Shown here: one piece after another, positions 56,621-64,000 of the stretch
Layout of the letters: each line of letters starts with the position of its first letter
How positions within the stretch are numbered: the first letter of the stretch is position 1
NCBI RefSeq assembly: GCF_963675165.1
Contig: NC_087382.1
Location: 2,519,567 to 2,583,566, forward strand
Length of the DNA stretch: 64,000 nucleotides
Reading direction: 5' to 3'
DNA from: Halichondria panicea
Taxonomy: Eukaryota; Porifera; Demospongiae; Suberitida; Halichondriidae
Program-made: the position numbers and the translations under genes
Notes under the pieces: generated by a model
Told to the model about the DNA's origin: nothing
Seen by the model: the letters and a program-made list of their open reading frames with translations, nothing else
Databases searched by the model: none

Positions 56621-57439
56621 ATTCTCTGTAGAGTGTGGAAAGTAAAATATAATTTGGATTTGTAGTTCATACTAGATCTATCAATTATATAAATCATACA
56701 CAGTAAAAGCAGTGCCACTCACTGATAATAATCCAGAGGCAGTTTCCTTATTTTAATCACAGACTGAACCAAAAGTAGAGAATAACAAAAGAAGCAACTA
56801 CCAGACCTGCCCACTTTTTCTGGAGAGAACATTATTCATGATTGACATTACATTGTACAAACCATTATTCAAAGATTGACAATTGATACACACATAATTA
56901 TGTTCAATAGTTTGGTGGGGGGAGCTATAGACTACACAGGTGGACCAGAGTAGGCTGGAACCACTCCACCTTAGTTAATTAATAGCTAGCTTTAGATTCT
57001 ATCCTTCAGGCTTGTCATCAAGGCCAGGGGTGCATGTGCTCAAGCCCCCACTGGATCCGCCACTAGACTCAGTATAGACAACTGGAGAAGACATTCATTC
57101 GGCACTCCTGACTCAATCGAGCTGATTCAGAAATTGATGGAGCAAAGAATATGCCTTGCATGTAAGATTTATAGTTACGACACAATTAATGGTACTATAA
57201 ATTATAGCGGCAACAAAATGCAAACCAGAAACTGGCCACACTATCTCATACCTGACTCAGTGGTTGCCTGCATGGGGAACTCCATCAGTAGCTAGTGGAG
57301 TTGCTGCATACCTGCATGTGTAGAACACTAACTCCATTGTCTAAATATACTTATTTAAGTAGGGGCTTTACAGTTGACATGCATTGTATCGTGCAGTTGT
57401 AAGAGTTCTGTTGTGATTGTGGGGGAGATAAGTAAACAC
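56621..57439. other. No gene recognised
   Basis: 5' flank of the Death-domain/kinase gene. A possible acceptor (CTCTACAG) lies seven bases upstream of the ATG region, so a non-coding first exon may exist further up. No other feature was seen. Confidence 0.4.
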
Positions 57440-57870
57440 TGAGACGCTAAGTAAGCATGCAGTTTCTGACTTCTGATATCTAGGTGTTTTACTAGACAAT
57501 AAATGACATTCAAGAACCATATTAATAGCTTCACCACAAAAGCATATGGGATCAAAGTTCAAATAACAAGTGAGAGAGTGCAGAATAGAGCATGCAATGA
57601 GCTAGAAAACCAAGTGGCACAAAGTCAGAATGCTTTAGAGGAGAATTGGGATGGAAAAAACAAACCTAAACAGAATATCACCAAAGTATCTTCATGAGAT
57701 CTACGAGTATATAAGAAAAATGAGTATCGCAGAAATAATTATACACAACATAAGACCTAACATGAACTGGTTTAATTTTTGGACTACATGCACTACATGC
57801 ATGCATGTATTCAGCAGCCAATCAGATTCAAGTATTCGTCTCTTTGTCAAAGACGCAATCTAAACAAAAC
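57440..57870 (+). pseudogene. Possible decayed LINE reverse-transcriptase fragment
   Basis: Plus-strand frames give YLGVLLDNK and, after a small frame change, TFKNHINSFTTKAYG, resembling the segment after the catalytic motif in non-LTR retrotransposon reverse transcriptases (YLGV...HI pattern). Frames are broken and no YxDD motif is in view. Weak support. Confidence 0.35.
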
Positions 57871-57915
57871 TATTGAAATTCTCTACCTGAATAGTATTTG
57901 AATAGCATTACAAAA

Positions 57916-58400
57916 AGGTCAGGGATGACCAAATCGTTGAATCTTTTCAGCAGCAATACGTACAGACCATTGGCACCACCTTCAGCTATACTATTTGTAC
58001 CACATGAGACAACCTTTGGGACAGATGTTTGATATAGTTAAAATCTTTGCGAGTATACGAGTACATGTAGTACATTAGACCTTCCTACATGTAAGATCAA
58101 TAGTATAGCTTTCTAAAAGATAGCTTTATAAAGATGCAATGTCCAGCTATGAAATTGGTTAGCTAATTAATTAACTCACCCTATTAAAAATAATAGATCT
58201 ACCTTAATTAGAATGAAAAACACTATTTCCGCTGCCATAACTTGAATTCTGTAGATCCATTATCACAACGGTTTTACTGAAAGAGACCTATCAACCCCAC
58301 GGAAAGTGCCTCCATTGTTTAATTTGCAAGTCTTCCCGTCCGGGTCAATCTCCTGTTCACGATCAACGATGGACAATATCTTTCATCTTCTAATGGGATG
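57916..58400 (-). pseudogene. Old decayed GDH fragment (exons 10 and 9)
   Basis: Outside the array, 57916-58021 resembles the end of GDH exon 10 (GGTCAGGGATGACC..., then a corrupt copy of the AEGANGP coding region), and 58296-58400 resembles part of exon 9 (CCTCCATTGTTTAATTTG; GATCAACGATGGACA). The intron stretch between them (around 58140-58290) also resembles array intron 9, including CATAACTTGAATTC. Many substitutions and indels destroy the frame. It is much more diverged than any array copy and therefore older. Confidence 0.75.
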
Positions 58401-58862
58401 CGTTTTTCAGAGTAAAAGCAGTGTTGTCAGCCATGCACTGATCTTAATTCTTATGAAGGCTATTATATAGAAGTGTTGAGGTGCTGGAATAACTGGATCA
58501 CAGATATATATCATCTGTATAATTTATGTGTAGATCTAGCTATAGAGAGAAAAGCAATCAAATATATTCTGCAATCATGGAATGATTTTGTTACACTTGT
58601 ACAACTCTACAATATCCGCTCAGCACTTTCTCCAGTCCACACTGAAACTTCTTTGATTTCCTGATTGATATTCCCACACACATGACTTGTGAACACCATT
58701 CATAGTTGATACACCAAAATAAAAGTGCAATTATAGTAATCATGCATGCATATAATTAAATGTCTCTACACTGCTCACATGCACCTATCTAGCTAGCTAC
58801 AATATAGTCCCCCCTGTCTTGACAATGAGCACATGTTATATAGTTACTCTCACCCCCCACAG

Positions 58863-58923
58863 CTCCAAGGCAACTATAGAGGCTGTCCACGGTCTCATGG
58901 GACAAGTGGTCACTCAAAGATAA
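58863..58923 (+). pseudogene. Duplicated COPS5 last exon, frameshifted
   Basis: Near-identical to COPS5 exon 8 (48580-48658), including the C-rich acceptor and the [11 protein letters not shown] coding stretch, but four extra bases (ACTC) after GTGGTC shift the frame so it ends QR-stop instead of KDKLFNSTQ. No other COPS5 exon is nearby. It is part of the duplication that made kelch copy B. Confidence 0.85.
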
Positions 58924-59071
58924 ACTGTTTAACTAGTTACCCTCTACTCTGAATGTGCTTATTAGTCGTTTCTTGATTGCATTAACTGTTTCAGTACGAG
59001 TTCATCAATTTAATTGTCTTATCAACATTTTCGAATTACGAACCTAAACTATAGCTATCTATTTATAATTA

Positions 59072-59977
59072 TTAATCCATTGAGAGGAAGTCCACAGTGT
59101 TAACAAAACGAAGTCTATCGTCCCCTCCTGCTACAATAACCTCTTGATTAGGAAGTACTGAGCATGTGCAGAAGTATCGTGCAGTAAGCATGTCTCCCAC
59201 TTTCTCCCACCTCCTGGTGTCAGGCTGGTAGAGGTGGATCGATGAACTTGGATTGAAGCTGTCGTCTCGTCCACCAACGGCAAATAGTGAGCTCCCAATA
59301 CTGAAAGGAGCTGAATGCTTCAGGGGTGTATCTTCTATCGTCTGCCAGAGAGTGGGTGTGTCCTGGTTTAAAAGGGCCTTTGCAATGAGTTCATTGAGGT
59401 CGACGTACACTGTCTTGGTTGCCCTCTCAGTGTGGTTCCACCCTCCCATTAGATAGAGGGTGTTTCCTATGAGAGTTGATTTCAGTGATGATCGTGGGTT
59501 AGGTAGTGACTGAGCAATGTACCATCTTCTTGATGCCACGTCCAACACCTCCACAGAGGAGATACATCCTTCATCATCACGCCCACCAGCTACAATGATG
59601 TGGTTGTTGAAAGAGACAGCTGTTGAGCGAGAACGAGCAATGTTCATTGGTGGGTACGGGTGAGTCCATTCCCCTGACTCAAACACTGCAAGCTGACTGG
59701 TTCGTTCGAAGGGTTTTGCTTTAAGTCCTCCCACCAGCACTAGTCGATTAGCGAGTGATGTCATAGCAAACCATCTGGCAGCGTACTCTGGTAGTTTGGT
59801 CCATTGAACTTGCTCGAGCTTCATCACTGTAAATCTGTCACGATACTCGTATGTATCACCTCCACCAACATACACTGTGTCACCAATAACAACACTCTGT
59901 ACCGAGGTGCCCATCTCGATTGGCATATCTTTCCATATCAGAGTGAGTGGAGGTTTCCACTTCCTGGGAGGGGGACT
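59072..59977 (-). CDS. Kelch-repeat exon (kelch copy B, paralogue of A)
   Basis: An exon of about 900 nt, acceptor before 59977 and stop near 59072, encodes about 300 aa with the same kelch blades as copy A (VVIGDTVYVGGG, RLVLVGGL, HIIVAGGR, NTLYLMGGW, SLFAVGGR, EVIVAGGD). It lies beside a copy of the COPS5 last exon exactly as copy A lies beside the real one, so it arose by segmental duplication. The frame is open, suggesting selection or recent origin. No convincing upstream exon was found within the next kilobase. Confidence 0.78.
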   Translation of the reverse strand, partial: SPPPRKWKPPLTLIWKDMPIEMGTSVQSVVIGDTVYVGGGDTYEYRDRFTVMKLEQVQWTKLPEYAARWFAMTSLANRLVLVGGLKAKPFERTSQLAVFESGEWTHPYPPMNIARSRSTAVSFNNHIIVAGGRDDEGCISSVEVLDVASRRWYIAQSLPNPRSSLKSTLIGNTLYLMGGWNHTERATKTVYVDLNELIAKALLNQDTPTLWQTIEDTPLKHSAPFSIGSSLFAVGGRDDSFNPSSSIHLYQPDTRRWEKVGDMLTARYFCTCSVLPNQEVIVAGGDDRLRFVNTVDFLSMD

Positions 59978-60070
59978 CTGAATAACGAATGAGTGTAATT
60001 AGGATAGTGTCTACTAACAAGCAATGTTACTTGTAGCAATAATTGTATGCAAACTAAATCACTTTTTCTA

Positions 60071-60683
60071 ATTAGCTTAAGAGGCGACGCCCACCAGTCA
60101 GTCTATAGAATGTACAGTACCTTAGGCCACTCCAAGTGATACTCTGGTTTCTGGTCCACCGCCCGCATCAGATTTTATATTTCTATCTCATTATTGGATA
60201 CTACGTATGCGCATAATAGTCCATGTGGTACAAAATAAGTGTGATAATGAGATTCACTTGCAAAATAATGAGATTCATAAGGTGAAATTGATAATGACAT
60301 AATGAGAAAAGCCGCCTGCCTGCATGCAATTAGAGAAACTTCAGGACCAGAAACCAGAGTATCACTTGGAGTGGCCTTACGTGTCTGTACAGGGAACGTT
60401 GGCTTAAAACATAAAATATTGCAGTGGACAATAATACTAAGTAAGAGTGTTGAACTAGATTAAACAGTAACATATAGTCTCGTGATATCAGCCGGTTCTC
60501 ATTAAAATATTCATGTGTCATACTTTAACTCTTCAATTGTAGCAATACTCTGATTTGACCACACCCACTATGTTTTCTTTTACACATGAACTGTTATGTA
60601 CATGTATACTTTCTATTGAGGTTCCATGCCGGTCCAGTCTGCTCTATGCCCCCTCCACTCCACCACAGTTATGTAAAACCATG
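60071..60683. other. No gene recognised
   Basis: AT-rich sequence with no convincing exon. A palindromic pair (AGTGATACTCTGGTTTCTGG near 60137 and its complement near 60345) suggests a small inverted-repeat element of about 250 bp. Confidence 0.4.
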
Positions 60684-63050
60684 CAGACCTTTGCAGAGTT
60701 CTTGCAACTCGATGTCTAGAGCGGAAGTGCCTGTCACGTGAACCATTACGTAAAAAGATTGAATTCTGGCTCATTCCTAACCAATTTTTCTCCAATAGAG
60801 CCTATTTAATTTTGTTAAACTGGGAAAAATTCGACCTGAGTAAGTAACCAATCTTCGCCAGATACCTATAATCGGCGGCTATTGCTCGAAGCACAAGACG
60901 ATTTTGCACAAAACTAACTACATGGACCTACAGATGAGTAAGAAAGTAACAGTTCCCAAAAATTTGGAAAGAATAACTCACTTGCGGACGGAGTGGTGGT
61001 CATGAGAAGTGAGCTGCCGAATTGATCAATTGTCGTCAGTGAGACATTTATCTCCGTCTTTGCACGCTTATTAAGTACTGAAACTACCAGCACTAAACAA
61101 TACTTCTTGGCACAACTCTAACTAGTGAGCACTACTTGCAGGTAAAGCAGCGTTAGCTGCAGATCGAGCCCCACCCAGCTAGGCATGAGGAATAAAATAA
61201 TGCTGATTGTGCACAGTCAGCAATAATTAGCCTCGATTCCAGGCGGCACTGAAGCATAATTATTGCTGAATCAGCATTATTTTTTGCAACATTTTCGTCA
61301 TGCCTAGCTGGGTGGGGCTCGATCTGCAGCTAACGCTGCTTTATGGAGCGGTATCCGTGCCAGTATTGGCCGCGTTTTGGCGAGGCAATAGGCGAGCCAA
61401 AACCCGAGCCGGGACAATAGGCGGGGCACAATCTCGACTTGCACATGCGCACAAGGGCAATTCTAACTGGAACACAATCTGAGCTGGAACAATAACTGAG
61501 CCAACAAGTGAGCCAGTAACTGAGCCATATGGCGGGCCATTTCCTGGGACACAATCTAGGGCACATGTGCATGATATAGAACCAGAGAAAGTTGCTGATT
61601 TTTTCATAGAAATTGTTCTGCCAAAGTGCTTCCATGTTCTATAATTTAGAGGACTCTTTGTATAAGAAAACGAATGGGTGTATTAATGGTGTGCAATGAA
61701 GACTGGTTGGTAGTGCCTAACTAGGTTACACTGCTGCAAAAGTTCACTAAGTTATATAGCGATCTTTACCCACTATTAAACAGGAACTTTTCTAATAAGG
61801 CAATCTTTTTATCTCTCTCGGCAAACCAAACAGAGTTGTATTGTGCTCAGGAGGAACATTATGACTCTCTCTTTGCTATTAAAACTCTGCTCATTTTATT
61901 GTTATAGTCGCAGTATTGTTAGAAATTTTAATTGAACATTTTATAGTAAAACTTCTAGATTGTGTCCCAGGAAATGGCCCGCCATGTGGCTCACTTATTG
62001 GCTCAGGTATTGTCCCAGGTATTGTCCCGGCTCAGATTGTGTCCCAGCAAGAAATACCCTTGTGCGCATGCGCAAATTGAGATTGTGCCCCGCCTGTTGT
62101 CCCGGCCCGGTTTTTGGCTCGCCTATTGCCTGGCCAAAACGCGGCCAATACTGGCATGGATACCACTCCATACTGCTTTACCTGCAAGTAATGCTCACTA
62201 GCACTAATTAGAGTTGTGCCAAGAAGTATTGTTTAGTGTTGGTAGTTTCAGTGCTTAGTAAGTGTGCAAAGACGGAGATAAATGTCTCACTGACGACAAT
62301 TGATCAATTCGGCAGCTCACTTCTCATGACCACCACTCCGTCCGCAAGCGAGTTATTCTTTCCAAATTTTTGGGAGCTGTTACTTTCTTACCCATCTGTA
62401 GGTCCATGTAGTTAGTTTTGTGCAAAATCGTCTTGTGCTTCGAGCAATAGCCGCCGATTATAGGTATCTGGCGAAGATCGGTTACTTACTCTATATAAGA
62501 GGGAAGGCTTTGAACAGCTAGCTAGCTGAAGCTATCCTGGGTATTTCCAATCATTTTGTGAGTTACTATTAGTCACACAGCAACTGATTTAAAATGTAGC
62601 TAGATCTAGCTGCCACGAGGCTAGAGCTCACGTGACAGCACTATAAATCCTTTAGAACACACCTAGCCAAGTCACGTGTTTTAATCCTGGTGCACTCGGA
62701 TGGCCTCACTGTGTCACAGAACTATATATCCAGCTGGAGCTAAGGCTTAGCTCCAAGCTTTTAACTGTCTATGACTAGACTCTCAACAGCTTGCAGCAAC
62801 ACAAAATGAGCGGGCAGGCTGGGGCAAGCCACTTCATATAATACTGGGAAGCTACAATCCTATTTCAGACGTCTCTGAATAACTAGTAACAAGTAATTTA
62901 GCGATACATCTTGAGAACTCAATGTAAAAACTTGCCTCACTCAGCAATGTTGGGCTCACGTGATGTTGTGTGGCTTTAATGTACAAGAATATCACGTGAC
63001 GGTAACTTCCGCTTTTGACATCGAGTTGCAAGAACTCTGCAAAGGTCTGT
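60684..63050. mobile_element. Large composite inverted repeat (foldback), about 2.4 kb
   Basis: Main arms: 60838-61150 plus 61342-61558 on the left against 61957-62490 on the right, nearly exact reverse complements. The left arm is split by a nested palindromic insertion (61151-61341) whose own ends are inverted (CGTTAGCTGCAGATCGAGCC). Outer, more diverged arms at 60684-60742 and 62992-63050 share CTTTGCAGAGTTCTTGCAAC. The centre is 61559-61956. I see no transposase. Confidence 0.82.
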
Positions 63051-63588
63051 AGATAAAAGAGACAAATGGATAGGAAACACTTAGCGCCTCGAAAACTATC
63101 CGCGTTTCCCCCGGGATTTATTCGAGGCCGCCTACTGTACATGGAAAAAAATGGCCAAAAACATAAAAAAGAGACAAATGATTGTCTTACTGTCAGTGTG
63201 AGAACCCTGCTGCTGAACTTTACTTCTGTTTAATACCTGAGGCTAGATGACACAGTACACTACTTATATAGGTTGTTCTAGCTGTATTATAGGTGTTATT
63301 GGTACAAGAAACATCCTAAGTAGTGAAAGCAATGTTTCTGTACCTCTAGCTACTTCATAGCAATCCCAAAAAAGTTTCTGTTATTTCCAAATGATACCTA
63401 GTATAAAGAGACATTAAATTGAAGTGGTAGGGAGACTTGGAAAGGTCTGAATTTTTCAAAACAGCCATAGAAGTAGTTTTCCTGGGGGTTTGGGAGCGAA
63501 ACACGGCTGTATCTTAGCTCAGTGTATGTATTTATATGCAGCTTATGGGATCACATGATCCTTTTCTAATAATTACTATAGTACTCAC
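62491..63588. other. No gene recognised, outer foldback arm only
   Basis: Contains the outer inverted arm at 62992-63050 but no supported exon. Confidence 0.4.
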
Positions 63589-63684
63589 ATCGTAGCTGGT
63601 GGTGGTTTCATACTCGAAGAGGTTTAGAGTGGGTGCAGAGGAGTAGCCAGTCTGGCCGTACAACACCAACGCAGAGTTGGGAGT
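63589..63684 (-). CDS. Unassigned 96-nt exon
   Basis: Flanked by a good acceptor (TTTCGTGCAG) and donor (GTGAGTAC); only one of the three frames is open over all 32 codons: TPNSALVLYGQTGYSSAPTL then NLFEYETTTSYD. The composition looks like real protein, but I recognise no family. It should belong to a gene lying mostly right of the window, or be an upstream exon of a minus-strand gene here. Confidence 0.45.
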
Positions 63685-64000
63685 CTGCACGAAAGACATA
63701 GAAGTATGTGCAGTGGTAAAATTTGATTGGATGGATAGGCTAGCTTGTTCAATATGAATAGCATAGGACTGTGTCTAGTGTAGCATCGTTGAACAACCAT
63801 AACAACTTGTGTTGCAAATTGTAATTATAACTATAGCTCTGGTGGCAAAGGTATTATATATCTGGTATCCTCAAAACATGCGAAAGCGATTAGTAGTGAC
63901 ATTTACATAGCTGATCTATGGGTACGTTGGGGATAATATAATATCCAGCTTTGATCAATCCGATGCAGTGTTGTATAGGATAGACTATACACCTAAGAGT

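Larger units (their letters stand above)
58770..60070. repeat. Segmental duplication of 48.5-49.8 kb
   Basis: From the end of COPS5 intron 7 through exon 8, its 3' flank and the whole kelch exon to the sequence after its acceptor (GGATAGTGTCTACTAAC), this region repeats 48500-49830 in the same order and orientation with substitutions and small indels. Confidence 0.82.

Noticed and set aside
61330-61635. Reading frames rich in Cys/Pro/Gly in the foldback arms
   Set aside because: They come from short internal repeats (GGGACAATA, GAGCCA motifs) and appear on both arms in inverse orientation; no protein family is apparent.

Overview
This is eukaryotic, almost certainly animal DNA: intron-rich genes with GT..AG junctions, short introns, many (TG)n tracts and small inverted-repeat transposons, and several clearly metazoan genes (glutamate dehydrogenase, MOB1, CLN6, TAF12, COPS5). 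The compact genes together with fast-evolving Death-domain, RING, kinase and kelch proteins fit a sponge (demosponge) or another early-branching animal. That taxonomic placement is inference; nothing in the window names the species.

Positions 1-38.8 kb are a tandem array of five units of about 7-9 kb, all in the same orientation and running beyond the left edge. Read on the minus strand, each unit holds (a) the 3' exons of a glutamate dehydrogenase gene (GDH, exons 9-12), (b) a six-exon gene for a coiled-coil/RING/Death-domain protein that I do not recognise as a named family (called RD1-RD5 here), and (c) some 5' exons of a MOB1 kinase-activator gene. The rightmost unit joins without interruption to the unique 5' half of GDH, giving one complete 12-exon, 535-codon gene (42251 to 35391). 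The simplest history is an ancestral order GDH - RD - MOB1 that was tandemly amplified with breakpoints in GDH intron 8 and MOB1 intron 5, so every repeat has a headless GDH and a tailless MOB1. An intact MOB1 is predicted beyond the left edge. The RD copies have different, independent lesions: a lost splice acceptor in RD1, a frameshift and duplicated exon in RD3, a 1.5 kb transposon in the first exon of RD4, and a 10-nt deletion inside the RING of RD5. Only RD2 reads through intact (538 aa).

Positions 42.2-48.7 kb are a compact block of conserved single-copy genes: GDH (-) and CLN6 (+) are divergent from a gap of about 260 bp, CLN6 and TAF12 (-) are tail to tail, and TAF12 and COPS5 (+) are again divergent. 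All of CLN6 and COPS5 and the whole histone-fold part of TAF12 can be read exon by exon.

Positions 48.8-56.6 kb (-) hold exons for a Death domain, a protein kinase, two Ig domains, a hydrophobic segment and a kelch propeller. All seven successive splice junctions are phase-compatible, so one gene of unusual architecture is possible. The kinase exon has a single in-frame TAG. At 57.9-60.0 kb there is a decayed GDH fragment, then a segmental copy of the COPS5 last exon plus a second kelch gene. Positions 60.7-63.1 kb are a large inverted repeat (foldback). One unassigned exon lies at 63.6 kb.

The introns and intergenic spaces carry many short non-autonomous DNA transposons. Several have target-site duplications or empty sites in sister units, which helps date events in the array. 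No CRISPR, rRNA or canonical tRNA gene was seen; one tRNA-like SINE head is present.
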